64,000 bases of DNA from DATCHW01 sp036508135 (lineage in GTDB: Bacteria > Bacteroidota > Ignavibacteria > Tepidaquicellales > Tepidaquicellaceae), in contig DATCHW010000015.1 of assembly GCA_036508135.1 (NCBI GenBank), forward strand, positions 62,001-126,000, in the 5' to 3' direction. Positions within the stretch are counted from its first letter, which is position 1. Each line of letters starts with the position of its first letter. Below, piece after piece: positions 36,079-44,606 of this stretch. The translations under genes and the position numbers were made by a program. The notes under the pieces are model-generated. The model did no database searches, was not told the origin of the DNA, and saw only the letters and a program-made list of their open reading frames with translations.

Positions 36079-36447
36079 TTATATTACTTCAGGCGCTAAA
36101 GAAATGATTTTCATAAACTGTTTTTCTCTTAATTCGCGTGCTACGGGACCAAATATTCTTGTTCCACGGGGTTCATTTTGTGCGTTGATCAATACAGCCG
36201 CATTTTCATCAAATTTAATATAACTTCCATCTTTCCTTTTAGTTTCTTTAACTGTTCTTACGATCACCGCTCTAGATACTTCACCTTTTTTTACAGCACC
36301 ACCCGGAATTGCAGATTTCACTGAAACCACTACAATATCTCCGACACCGGCATATCGTCTATCAGACCCGCCTAACACTCTAATGCAACGTACCGATTTA
36401 GCTCCTGAATTATCTGCTACCGTAAGATTTGTTTCTTCCTGAATCAT
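36079..36447 (-). CDS. rplN: 50S ribosomal protein L14
   Basis: 50S protein at the subunit interface. MIQEETNLTVADNSGAKSVR, GDIVVVSVKSAIPGG and the C-terminal FMKIISLAPEVI are diagnostic. The 122 aa length is exactly usual. Confidence 0.98.
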   Translation of the reverse strand: MIQEETNLTVADNSGAKSVRCIRVLGGSDRRYAGVGDIVVVSVKSAIPGGAVKKGEVSRAVIVRTVKETKRKDGSYIKFDENAAVLINAQNEPRGTRIFGPVARELREKQFMKIISLAPEVI

Positions 36448-36481
36448 TTTTAATTTCTCTCTTTAACTTTTCTTATTTATA

Positions 36482-36886
36482 TTATTTTGCTTTTTCTACT
36501 ATTTCAACTAAACGCCATCTTTTATTCTTGCTTAAAGGTCTTACTTCCATAATTTTTACTATATCACCTGTCCTGCATTCATTTTTTTCATCATGCGCCA
36601 CGAATTTCGTAGTCTTTTTGAAAAATTTCTTATACAAAGGATGTTTGACCTTTTTTTCAACTGAAACGGTAATTGACTTATCCATTTTATCACTAAGTAC
36701 TTTTCCGACCTTAGTCTTCCTGTTATTCCGTTTATTTGAAACTTCCTCGGAAACCACTTCAGGCATCTCATTCGTCACCTCTGGGGTCTCATTTGAAACA
36801 ACTTCCGGAGTAATCTCCGGCATTACTTCTGGAGTCTCTTCGTTAACGTTTTGATTATCTTCATTTATATTTTTTTCGTCAACCAT
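36482..36886 (-). CDS. rpsQ: 30S ribosomal protein S17 with acidic TPEV-repeat extension
   Basis: The S17 core is residues about 55-134 (NRKTKVGKVLSDKMDKSITV, then VKHPLYKKFFKKT and GDIVKIMEVRPLSKNKRWR), an OB-fold 16S rRNA binder. The first about 54 residues are an acidic tract with repeated pentapeptide-like units ETPEV, ITPEV, ETPEV and EMPEV. Usual S17 is 80-90 aa. The extension is in frame from an ATG at 36886 and spacing to rpmC is normal (23 nt). A start closer to the core cannot be excluded, but no ATG lies between the last acidic units and the core. Confidence 0.93.
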   Translation of the reverse strand: MVDEKNINEDNQNVNEETPEVMPEITPEVVSNETPEVTNEMPEVVSEEVSNKRNNRKTKVGKVLSDKMDKSITVSVEKKVKHPLYKKFFKKTTKFVAHDEKNECRTGDIVKIMEVRPLSKNKRWRLVEIVEKAK

Positions 36887-36909
36887 CTTTAATCGTTATA
36901 AATATTTAA

Positions 36910-37125
36910 TTATTTTTTAATTTTCTTTGAATTGATTCCTAATTCTCTTTCTTTCAATAGTGTTTTAAGTCTCGCAATCAATTTTTTTGTATTCGTTATA
37001 CCTTTATAATTTTCAAGCTGTCCGGAAGCGTGCTGAAATTTAAAATTCTCAAGTGCTTCAATGTTATCTTTTAAACTGTTTTTAAGATCTTCAGTTGGTA
37101 ATTCTCTTATTTGATATGTTTTCAT
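36910..37125 (-). CDS. rpmC: 50S ribosomal protein L29
   Basis: Small helical-hairpin protein at the tunnel exit, where SRP and trigger factor dock. The IRELPTEDLKNSLKDNIEAL start and the GQLENYKGITNTKKLIARLK segment match L29. The 71 aa length is normal. It lies between rplP and rpsQ. Confidence 0.95.
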   Translation of the reverse strand: MKTYQIRELPTEDLKNSLKDNIEALENFKFQHASGQLENYKGITNTKKLIARLKTLLKERELGINSKKIKK

Positions 37126-37134
37126 ATAAAATTC

Positions 37135-37545
37135 TTATGATACTCTTTTTACAAATTTAGTCTTCAGTGGAAGTTTATGTGATGCAAGTCTCAGAGATTC
37201 TTCAGCAACCTCAGGTGTTACACCATCAACTTCAAACATTATTTTCCCGGGCTGGATAACTGCTACCCAATATTCAGGAGCACCTTTTCCTTTACCCATT
37301 CGAGTTTCAGCAGGTTTTTTAGTAACAGGTTTATCGGGAAATATTCTTATCCATACTTTACCGTCTCTTTTCATATGCCTGGTAAGTGCAACTCTAGCGG
37401 CTTCAATTTGTCTGTCAGTCACCCAGCAAGCATCCATCGCTTTCAAACCGTATGTACCAAAAGTAACCAGATTACCACGGCCTGCTTTTCCTCTTCTATT
37501 TCCTTTTTGGGTCTTTCTGTATTTGACCCTTTTCGGCATCAGCAT
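37135..37545 (-). CDS. rplP: 50S ribosomal protein L16
   Basis: 50S protein near the A site and the 5S rRNA. MPKRVKYRKTQKGNRRGKA, FGTYGLKAMDACWVTDRQI and TRMGKGKGAPEYWVAVIQPG are diagnostic. The 136 aa call includes two extra residues (Met-Leu) before the canonical Met; the start at the third codon is more likely. Confidence 0.97.
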   Translation of the reverse strand: MLMPKRVKYRKTQKGNRRGKAGRGNLVTFGTYGLKAMDACWVTDRQIEAARVALTRHMKRDGKVWIRIFPDKPVTKKPAETRMGKGKGAPEYWVAVIQPGKIMFEVDGVTPEVAEESLRLASHKLPLKTKFVKRVS

Positions 37546-37575
37546 AAATTATAAACTCCGATTCTTGTTTTTGTA

Positions 37576-38214
37576 TTAATAATTATTTTTTAACAATTTT
37601 TCACCCCTGCAAATCCAAACTTTTATTCCAATTGCACCATAAATCGTATGTGAAGTTACGGAGGCATAATCAATATCTGCTCTCAATGTCTGCAATGGGA
37701 TTCTGCCGTCTTTATATTGTTCGGTTCTCGCAATTTCTGCACCGCCTAATCTTCCGGCACACATAATTTTAATTCCTTCAGCTCCCATTCTCATTGAAGC
37801 TGTTATAGATTGTTTCATTGCTCTTCTGAAAGAAACCCTGTTGGCTATTTGTGCGGATATGTTTTCAGCAACCAATTGAGCACTTAACTCCGGTTTTTTA
37901 ATCTCATGTACGTTGATCTTTACTTCTTTGCTCGTAACATTTTTTATTTCATTCTCGAGCTTAGTAATTTCTTGTCCGCTTTTACCTATAACAAAACCGG
38001 GACGGGAAGTAAAGATTGTTAAAGTTATTTTCTTTAAAGTTCTTTCAATAGTTATTTTTGCAACTCCTGCTTTTTCAAGTCTCTTCTTGAGATAGCTCCT
38101 TATTAGCGAATCTTCTTTCAACTTGGACGAAAAGCTCTTTTCATCGTACCAATTAGAATCCCAAGTGTTTATGACTCCTAGTCTAAAACCTATGGGGTGT
38201 GTTTTTTGTCCCAA
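37576..38214 (-). CDS. rpsC: 30S ribosomal protein S3
   Basis: Mouth-of-channel 30S protein with a KH domain. MGQKTHPIGFRLGVINTWDS opens it, the KH loop is RPGFVIGKSGQEI, and RRAMKQSITASMRMGAEGIK and GRLGGAEIARTEQYKDGRIP follow. The 212 aa length is normal. Confidence 0.98.
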   Translation of the reverse strand: MGQKTHPIGFRLGVINTWDSNWYDEKSFSSKLKEDSLIRSYLKKRLEKAGVAKITIERTLKKITLTIFTSRPGFVIGKSGQEITKLENEIKNVTSKEVKINVHEIKKPELSAQLVAENISAQIANRVSFRRAMKQSITASMRMGAEGIKIMCAGRLGGAEIARTEQYKDGRIPLQTLRADIDYASVTSHTIYGAIGIKVWICRGEKLLKNNY

Positions 38215-38252
38215 AAATTCTCCTTAATTAATCTTTTTAAACTTTATTAAAA

Positions 38253-38600
38253 TTATACTTCTAAATTTTCAACCACAAGAGTGAGATGAGCAGATCTTTT
38301 CCTTATTTTATATGCTCTTCCCTGAGGAGCCGGCAGCATTCTCTTCATAGATGGACCACCGTTCACGAATACTTCCTTTACGATTACATCACTTTGATTT
38401 AATTTTCCTGTATCTAATTTATTAATCAGATTTGAATAAGCAGATAATAGCGTCTTTTCGACAACTTTAGCCGGATGTTTCTTGGAAAATCTCAATATTG
38501 ATATCGCTTCATCCATTCTTTTTTCACGAATCAGGTCCACAACGAGCCTCATTTTCCTCGGAGATGAACCTTCAAACCTTTTTATTGCTCTTGCTTCCAT
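38253..38600 (-). CDS. rplV: 50S ribosomal protein L22
   Basis: Lines the exit-tunnel constriction. GSSPRKMRLVVDLIREKRM and the hairpin-tip segment VFVNGGPSMKRMLPAPQGRA plus KRSAHLTLVVE are diagnostic. The 115 aa length is normal. The start is 3 nt after the rpsS stop. Confidence 0.98.
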   Translation of the reverse strand: MEARAIKRFEGSSPRKMRLVVDLIREKRMDEAISILRFSKKHPAKVVEKTLLSAYSNLINKLDTGKLNQSDVIVKEVFVNGGPSMKRMLPAPQGRAYKIRKRSAHLTLVVENLEV

Positions 38601-38603
38601 TCT

Positions 38604-38894
38604 TTACTTAACACCTCCTGATTTCTCTTCTTTTCTTTGGCCTGAGTGAGCTCTGAAAGTTCTTGTATGTGAAAACTCACCTAATTTATGACCGACCATA
38701 TTTTCAGTAACATAAACCGGGATAAATTTATTACCATTGTGAACAGCGAAAGTATGTCCGATAAATTCAGGAATTATGGTACAAGCTCTTGCCCAGGTTT
38801 TAACAACCTTTTTTTGATTATTTTTATTCAGTTTTTCAACTTTTTCAAGCAAATCATAATTGATATAAGGACCTTTTTTAAGCGAACGAGACAT
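38604..38894 (-). CDS. rpsS: 30S ribosomal protein S19
   Basis: 30S head protein. MSRSLKKGPYINYDLLEKVE, TWARACTIIPEFIGHTFAVH and MVGHKLGEFSHTRTF are diagnostic. The 96 aa length is normal. It lies 3 nt from rplB. Confidence 0.98.
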   Translation of the reverse strand: MSRSLKKGPYINYDLLEKVEKLNKNNQKKVVKTWARACTIIPEFIGHTFAVHNGNKFIPVYVTENMVGHKLGEFSHTRTFRAHSGQRKEEKSGGVK

Positions 38895-38897
38895 TAA

Positions 38898-39719
38898 TTA
38901 TTTCCTCTTTTTAACTACAAATTTATTTGAAGGATTTTTCTTTTTTCTAGTTTTATAACCTTTTGCAGGCAAGCCCCAGGGACTGACGGGATGTCCGCCA
39001 CCGGATGTTTTACCTTCACCACCACCCATCGGATGATCTACAGGATTCATTGCCACACCTCTGACGTGAGGTCTTTTCCCCATCCATCTTGATCTCCCTG
39101 CTTTACCTATACTGATATTTTCATGTTCAATATTCCCGACAATTCCTATTGTTGCTTTACATTCTTTTCTGATAAGCCTTACTTCACCTGATGGAAGTTT
39201 AACCTGACAATATTTTTCGTCTTTTGCAAGAATTTGAGCAGATGCTCCGGCGCTTCTAACCATTTGTGCACCTTTTCCAGGCTTTATTTCAATGTTATGA
39301 ATAAATGTTCCAACCGGAATCGAATCTACGGTCATCGTATTTCCAGACTTAATTTCAGCTTCGTTTGAAGACTGGATAGTATCTCCGACTTTTACATCAT
39401 TCGGAGCAATCATATAATTTTTTTCTCCGTCAGGATACTGTAATAATGCAATTCTTGCTGTTCTATTCGGATCATATTCGATCGCAATTATTTTTGCTTC
39501 ATCAGTTCGTGTTCTCTTGAAATCGATGATTCTATAACGTCTCTTATGTCCTCCACCACGGTGACGGGATGTAACCCTGCCGAGATTATTTCTTCCGCCT
39601 GATTTTTTTATCGGCGTTAACAACGATTTTTCCGGTGTAGATTTTGTAACCTCTTCAAACGAAGATATCGAGTAATATCTTGTCGCCGGTGTTGTCGGTT
39701 TTAATTTGCGTAATGCCAT
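38898..39719 (-). CDS. rplB: 50S ribosomal protein L2
   Basis: Core 50S protein at the peptidyl-transferase centre. KSGGRNNLGRVTSRHRGGGH, RKECKATIGIVGN and the C-terminal GVAMNPVDHPMGGGEGK, with the conserved His in VDHPMGGGEG, are all present. The 273 aa length is normal. It is the first gene of the block here; rpsJ, rplC, rplD and rplW, which normally precede it, are absent from the window. Confidence 0.98.
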   Translation of the reverse strand: MALRKLKPTTPATRYYSISSFEEVTKSTPEKSLLTPIKKSGGRNNLGRVTSRHRGGGHKRRYRIIDFKRTRTDEAKIIAIEYDPNRTARIALLQYPDGEKNYMIAPNDVKVGDTIQSSNEAEIKSGNTMTVDSIPVGTFIHNIEIKPGKGAQMVRSAGASAQILAKDEKYCQVKLPSGEVRLIRKECKATIGIVGNIEHENISIGKAGRSRWMGKRPHVRGVAMNPVDHPMGGGEGKTSGGGHPVSPWGLPAKGYKTRKKKNPSNKFVVKKRK

Positions 39720-39802
39720 CTTTATCTAATAAAATCTTGTAAATTCTTGCTGAGCAAGTAAAATTAATAACTTAAATTACATTTTGAAAATTCCACAAAC
39801 TG

Positions 39803-39832
39803 CAAATTAGTCAAATTCTCAAATAAAGTCAA
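39803..39832 (-). promoter_or_regulatory. Candidate promoter for the ribosomal block
   Basis: On the - strand, TTGACT (revcomp of 39827-39832) is followed after 17 nt by TAATTT. The 7-mer TAATTTG is one base short of the Bacteroidota TAnnTTTG element, and a TTG-N20-TA reading also fits that consensus. It lies about 80 nt upstream of the rplB ATG. The position supports rplB as the start of a transcript. Confidence 0.45.
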
Positions 39833-39933
39833 TATATGTAATAGTCCATTTTGCCGAATATTATGAAATAAGTACAGAATGTTAAAGGGAGTGAAGTCTT
39901 TGATTTTAATTACAGAAACTGCATAATAGTCTC

Positions 39934-40938
39934 TTATCCACTATTATCTTCGAACAATTTGTTTATTAAATCCAATACGCTTACATTGTCAGCTTCAGCG
40001 TTGAAATTCAGAATAAGTCTGTGTCTTAAAACAGATATTGAAATTCGTTTAATATCATCTATTGTAGGTGAAAACCTGCCTTCGAGAATGCAGAGAGCTT
40101 TTGCTCCTATAATGAGATATTGTGATGCTCTTGGACCGGCACCCCAGCTCAGATAATCTTTTATGAATTTAGGAGCAGTCGGATGTGTTGGGCGTGATTT
40201 AGTTACTACGTTAACGACGTACCTGATAACTTCATCAGCAACCGGAACTTTCCTTACAAGGTTTTGATATTTGATAATTTCTTGTTTCGAAAATATTTTT
40301 TCAAGAACCGGTTCGTATAAACTTGTTGTTTTATTTATTACTTCAACTTCTTCATCTATTGATGGATAATCAAGCCAGAGATTAAACATAAATCTGTCAA
40401 GCTGAGCTTCGGGTAAAGGATAAGTTCCCTCCTGCTCGATTGGATTTTGTGTTGCAAGTACGAAGAAAGGTTCTTCTAAAGTATAAGTGTTCCCCGCTGC
40501 AGTAACTCTGTGCTCCTGCATAGCCTCGAGCAATGCGGACTGCGTCTTTGGAGGAGTTCTGTTGATTTCATCAGCAAGAAGAAGATTTGTGAAAATAGGA
40601 CCTTTTATAAATTTAAAAGTCTTTCCTCCGTTTAGTGCGCTTTCCAATATTTCAGTTCCTGTAATATCTGACGGCATCAAATCCGGGGTGAATTGTATTC
40701 TGCTGAAATTCAAATCAAAAACTTCTGCGAGTGTCTTAACTATCAAAGTCTTAGCTAACCCCGGAACACCTATCAATAAACAATGCCCTTTCGATAATAC
40801 TGACACAAATATTTGTTCGATTATGTTTGACTGACCGACAATTATTTTTGATATTTCTTTTTTAAGTAATATGTAATTTTCACAAAGACTTTTAACTGAT
40901 GCTTTATCCGATGTATTATCTTTTAATATTTCCTGCAT
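39934..40938 (-). CDS. MoxR-family AAA+ ATPase
   Basis: MoxR chaperone-like ATPase, often acting with VWA-domain proteins to activate or assemble complexes. Walker A is GVPGLAKT, and Walker B with family context is LLLADEINRTPPKTQSALL. The MQEHRVTAAG and FFVLATQNPIEQEGTYPLPE segments are complete, with a C-terminal lid domain. The 334 aa length is normal. The usual DUF58 and VWA (Bat) genes are not adjacent. It is 10 nt downstream of the M16 peptidase pair on the same strand. Confidence 0.93.
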   Translation of the reverse strand: MQEILKDNTSDKASVKSLCENYILLKKEISKIIVGQSNIIEQIFVSVLSKGHCLLIGVPGLAKTLIVKTLAEVFDLNFSRIQFTPDLMPSDITGTEILESALNGGKTFKFIKGPIFTNLLLADEINRTPPKTQSALLEAMQEHRVTAAGNTYTLEEPFFVLATQNPIEQEGTYPLPEAQLDRFMFNLWLDYPSIDEEVEVINKTTSLYEPVLEKIFSKQEIIKYQNLVRKVPVADEVIRYVVNVVTKSRPTHPTAPKFIKDYLSWGAGPRASQYLIIGAKALCILEGRFSPTIDDIKRISISVLRHRLILNFNAEADNVSVLDLINKLFEDNSG

Positions 40939-40948
40939 TGAACCGTAT

Positions 40949-42331
40949 TTAAAAATTTATATTATTTAAAACAGATACATTCCCAAATTGTTCCATAGAT
41001 TTGGAAATTCGCTCTGCGTTTCCTGCTATACTGATTATAACGTTTTCAGGATGAATATGTTTCTTTGCGGTTTCGTGAATATCTTCAACCGTTATTTTTT
41101 CCATCTTTGAAAAAAGTGTGTTGTAAAAATCTTTCTCGAGTTCATAAAATTTCAGTCTCAACAGGCTTGAAGCAATTGAGTTTGAAGTTTCCATCTGCAA
41201 AGGAAAACTTCCTTTGATATAATTTTTTGCATTATCAAGTTCTACTTTTAACACCTGCGTTGATACGATGGATATTAATTCGTCAATAATTATCTCGATA
41301 GAATTTGCTGTTACTTCCGTGTTTACACTTGTTCTGGCTAAAAATTCTCCGGTATATTTCTTCATATTGAAAGAAGATGATATTCCGTAAGTATAACCGC
41401 TTTTTTCACGTAGCCTTTTATTTAACCTCGAAGTAAAAGTACCGCCAATTATTGTGTTAAGCAAAAGCATCTTTATATAATCGGGATTCTTTACAGGTAC
41501 AGAAAGATGCCCTATATAAATATCCGATTGTACGAAATCTTTTTTATCAACAATGTAAATTTCATTATTTTTACTAAGATTATCTTTCGTGACATTAATT
41601 TCCGTGAATTTTTCCGGTTGCCAATTGTTGAATTTTGCTGCAGCAAGATTGTATGCTACTTCCGGAGAGATGTCTCCGATAAACGCCATAGTGAGATTCC
41701 CCGAATGAAAAAACTTTTTATAAAATGTTAATATATCTTCGTTTGTCAGATTTTCAATTGACGAAAAGCTACCCATTGACGTATTCGAATAAGGAGAATT
41801 TTTGTGAACTTGCTTAATAAATAATTTTGAAGAAAGGTACTTTCCGTGGTCATTATAATATAACAGATTATTTAGCCTTTGAGTTTTCAGGCGGTTCATC
41901 TCTTCTTGTTCGAATAAAGGATTCTGAACTACATCGGTTACAATGTCAAAAACTTCTCCAAAATATTTAGTCAATGATTTTGCACTCACAAACATTGAGT
42001 CAAAATTACAATTAGAATTTAAATCCGCACCGAGAAATTCTATCTCTTCTGCAATCTCTTCAGCATTTCTTGTTTTTGTTCCTTTCGTAATCAATTCAGA
42101 AACAAGAGAAGCAGTACCGGATTTATTTTCACCAATAAGCGAATCATGTATTGACCCTGATCTGAAAAGAAGCATAGTACTTACGATAGGAATCTTCCTG
42201 TCTTCCAATACGAGAATATTCATGCCGTTGGCGAGTGTGTTTTCATATACTTCGGGGAATTTTATATCCGCAAAGCCATCACAAAACGGTATTTTTGTTC
42301 TGTCTAGTTTTTTCATCTTGGTATCTTTCAT
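40949..42331 (-). CDS. M16-family peptidase subunit without the zinc motif
   Basis: M16B (pitrilysin/MPP-like) fold, 460 aa. The position of the zinc motif HxxEH reads SLVSEL, so this subunit should not bind zinc. It keeps the substrate-binding Arg and Tyr in LNKRLREKSGYTYGISS, as non-catalytic partners do. It overlaps the catalytic-subunit gene by 4 nt. The two are likely a heterodimer like other split bacterial M16B pairs. No signal peptide is visible. Confidence 0.88.
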   Translation of the reverse strand: MKDTKMKKLDRTKIPFCDGFADIKFPEVYENTLANGMNILVLEDRKIPIVSTMLLFRSGSIHDSLIGENKSGTASLVSELITKGTKTRNAEEIAEEIEFLGADLNSNCNFDSMFVSAKSLTKYFGEVFDIVTDVVQNPLFEQEEMNRLKTQRLNNLLYYNDHGKYLSSKLFIKQVHKNSPYSNTSMGSFSSIENLTNEDILTFYKKFFHSGNLTMAFIGDISPEVAYNLAAAKFNNWQPEKFTEINVTKDNLSKNNEIYIVDKKDFVQSDIYIGHLSVPVKNPDYIKMLLLNTIIGGTFTSRLNKRLREKSGYTYGISSSFNMKKYTGEFLARTSVNTEVTANSIEIIIDELISIVSTQVLKVELDNAKNYIKGSFPLQMETSNSIASSLLRLKFYELEKDFYNTLFSKMEKITVEDIHETAKKHIHPENVIISIAGNAERISKSMEQFGNVSVLNNINF

Positions 42332-43599
42332 TTTTTTGCCGGAATATAATTCAACACGACCCGGTTCTCAACATTCAGGTATTTTCTTGCACAATCTATA
42401 ATGTCTTGTTTTTGGACAGAGAGAAAATTTGATACTTCAGTATTGATCAATGATAAATTATTGAAGAATATTTTTAGAAAAGAAAATGTATCTGCAAGGT
42501 AATTCATTGATTGTCTCTTTGAAACGAAGGATGTTTCAAAATAATTTTTAACTTTCACTAACTCTCTTTCCTCGAGGTTCCCGGATTTAATAGCATCGAT
42601 TATTTTATCTATTTCAATCCCTATAGTTTTCAGCGGGACTTTTTTCATAGCAAATGCATTTATATTAAAAATCCCTGCTTTTTCCATTCCATAGTAATAT
42701 GAGTCAATTTCACTTACCAGTTCTTTTTTATAAAGCAGTTCATTGTATAGTTTTGAGCTTTCACCATCTGATAATATCGCGCTTAATAGTCGAAGTATAT
42801 AATAATCTTTTGTTCCCTGACCAGGTGCCTTATAATAAATGAATTGTGCCGGAAGTTCAATATTATCTTCTATATTATCTCGAATCTCCTTTGTTATTTT
42901 CATATCCTCAAATTTCTTTTGCAAAATGCGTGTACCGGAAGGTATATCCTCATAATATTTTGTAATTAGTTTCAGTGTTTTATCATAATCTATATCTCCT
43001 ACTACGGATAATACTGAATTTTTCGGAACGTAATATCTCAGAAAAAAATCTTTTACATCTTCTATCGAAAGTTTCTTTACATCTTCCATTAATCCAATAA
43101 TTGGTCTTTCATATCCATTACCTTTGAAGAGCCTTTTCGAGCTTTCCCGCTCAAGCGAGCCGTAAGGAACATTTTCATGAACCTGAAGATTTTCTTCCTG
43201 AACAACGCTCTTTTGGATTTCAAGACTATCTTCGCCAATATTGAATCCCGCAAGCCTGTCGGAATCAAGCCATAATGCAAGCTCTAGTTTATTAGACGGT
43301 AGTGTAATATGATATCCTGTATAATCCCATGATGTAAATGCATTGCTGTCGCCGCCATTCATATTAAGTATTTCATCGAACATACCTTGTTTCACATTTG
43401 GAGACTCTGTAAACATTAAATGCTCGAATAGATGTGCTAATCCTGTTTTACCTTCATCTTCATCCTTAGAACCAATCTGGAAAGAAGTATTCACAGTGAC
43501 CATAGGAATATTATCTTTTCTGCACATAACGACTCTCAGACCATTTGTTAGCTCTGATTCTTTATACTCTATTTCCGGAAATTGATTTTTATTTGTCAT
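42328..43599 (-). CDS. M16-family zinc peptidase, catalytic subunit
   Basis: M16B fold, 423 aa, with the inverted zinc motif HLFEH (residues 56-60; His56, Glu59, His60) and the distal Glu in the VVQEENLQ region. The second half lacks the R/Y pair that its partner has. Together the two fit a split M16B peptidase that degrades peptides or unfolded proteins. It is the first gene of the pair, transcribed toward moxR. Upstream lies the group II intron. Confidence 0.9.
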   Translation of the reverse strand: MTNKNQFPEIEYKESELTNGLRVVMCRKDNIPMVTVNTSFQIGSKDEDEGKTGLAHLFEHLMFTESPNVKQGMFDEILNMNGGDSNAFTSWDYTGYHITLPSNKLELALWLDSDRLAGFNIGEDSLEIQKSVVQEENLQVHENVPYGSLERESSKRLFKGNGYERPIIGLMEDVKKLSIEDVKDFFLRYYVPKNSVLSVVGDIDYDKTLKLITKYYEDIPSGTRILQKKFEDMKITKEIRDNIEDNIELPAQFIYYKAPGQGTKDYYILRLLSAILSDGESSKLYNELLYKKELVSEIDSYYYGMEKAGIFNINAFAMKKVPLKTIGIEIDKIIDAIKSGNLEERELVKVKNYFETSFVSKRQSMNYLADTFSFLKIFFNNLSLINTEVSNFLSVQKQDIIDCARKYLNVENRVVLNYIPAKK

Positions 43600-43716
43600 A
43601 ATAATAGATGTGTAAAGTAACTTTTTTAGAATTAAGAATCAGCGGAAAAGAAAAATGATTATTACATTTAATGGTCAAGCCAGAACCAAAAAGAAAAAAT
43701 CATAAAAACAATGTCA

Positions 43717-44468
43717 GTAGAGTAGATTCAGATTGCAGAGAACCTGCAATCTGAACCCCTCGTCAAACCGTGCATGCGATTTTCCCGCACACGACTTTCC
43801 TGTAATTTTCATCTCAAGTTTTCACAAAATTTCAACGATTTAGCATTTCTTGTTTTCTTCTAACAATTAGTGTTTTGGCTTAATACCTGCCTTATCATTA
43901 TACTTTTCTTGCTTGGCTTTTTGATATAGTTTTCTCTGAAAATGTAGTACTTTTATTTCTCTTTGCAGATTTTTCAACCAATTAGAGAATACTACTTTCT
44001 TCGATACTTTATTTTACAGTAATGCCCCTTTGCTACTGATGAGTTATGTTGTCTCATCTATCTACGCTACTATGGGCATATCCGACTTCTTAACTGCCTA
44101 CCTACGCATTTCGTTTTCACTTATAACGTGGTATTTATAACTGCCATTGCTATTAACAGTTAAGACCTCTCACATTCATTCAAGTACATTTTATAAGTAC
44201 GCCATCAGCTTTGACCCCGACAGTCTTGTAAGTTGCTCTTTGTCGTTTCTTCACTTACAATTACAGGTTTCATCACCTTCGAGAGACTGACCGACTGCAT
44301 TGGCGTAACGAGGCTCATTTCTGTTCACTTTTGTTACGGCTTACTTACTGTTTCAAAGAGCTTCAATATATTCATCACTGAACATATTGTCTTTGACCCT
44401 TATAACTGAACGACAAATTAGTTATGTCAGATTTTCACTGACTTGCATTTGAACGCATCGTGACGCAC
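43717..44468 (-). mobile_element. ORF-less group II intron (reverse transcriptase lost)
   Basis: On the - strand the element starts GTGCG at 44468, the group II 5' consensus. It ends with a domain V/VI pair. Domain V (about 43768-43797) has TGCGGGAAAATCGCA at the tip and a two-base bulge on the 3' side. The usual AGC base triad reads AGT. Domain VI stem TTCAGATTGCAG/CTGCAATCTGAA has a bulged A and ends TCTACTCTAC, with final AC at 43717. Total about 752 nt, so only a remnant of the reverse transcriptase can be present. It lies 28 nt after the hairpin at 44496-44535. The domain I fold was not checked in detail. Confidence 0.75.
43867..44007 (-). pseudogene. Possible remnant of the intron-encoded reverse transcriptase N-terminus
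   Basis: An open stretch of 46 codons without a proven start, inside the intron near domain IV. It reads WLKNLQREIKVLHFQRKLYQ, which resembles the helical start of group II reverse transcriptases, where LQ and Arg/Tyr residues recur. A stop follows at 43867. No palm, YADD or maturase sequence is present. This is a weak similarity judged by eye. Confidence 0.3.
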
Positions 44469-44495
44469 CGAAGCCCTCAAAGAAAAAAATACAAT

Positions 44496-44535
44496 ATACT
44501 CATCCGCTGACTGCTCTTGGTCATCGGATGAGTAT
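44496..44535 (-). terminator. Strong hairpin terminator between secreted-protein remnant and intron
   Basis: ATACTCATCCG at 44496-44506 pairs with CGGATGAGTAT at 44525-44535, with an inner TGAC/GTCA stem. On the - strand a T7 run follows, so it ends the remnant gene at 44654-45133. A T-rich stretch on the + strand may make it two-way. Confidence 0.75.
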
Positions 44536-44550
44536 TTTATCTTTTGGGAA

Positions 44551-44570
44551 GTCAGGAGTTACCTCCTGAC
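44551..44570. repeat. Short palindrome, GTCAGGAG type
   Basis: An 8-bp perfect stem, GTCAGGAG-TTAC-CTCCTGAC, loop TTAC. It has the same build as the palindrome at 44607-44630, with one stem base pair changed. No T-run follows, so it is not an obvious terminator. Confidence 0.6.
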
Positions 44571-44606
44571 TCAGTTAGTTAAATAATATAATTATAAAAA
44601 TAATAT

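Noticed and set aside
39934..40938. MoxR considered as partner of the tubulin-like protein
   Set aside because: The genes are 31 kb apart and on opposite strands with no shared context; listed only as a remote possibility.
43717..44468. Region considered as a plain intergenic spacer or an integron
   Set aside because: Clear group II intron ends and a domain V/VI pair; no attC-like or integrase sequence.
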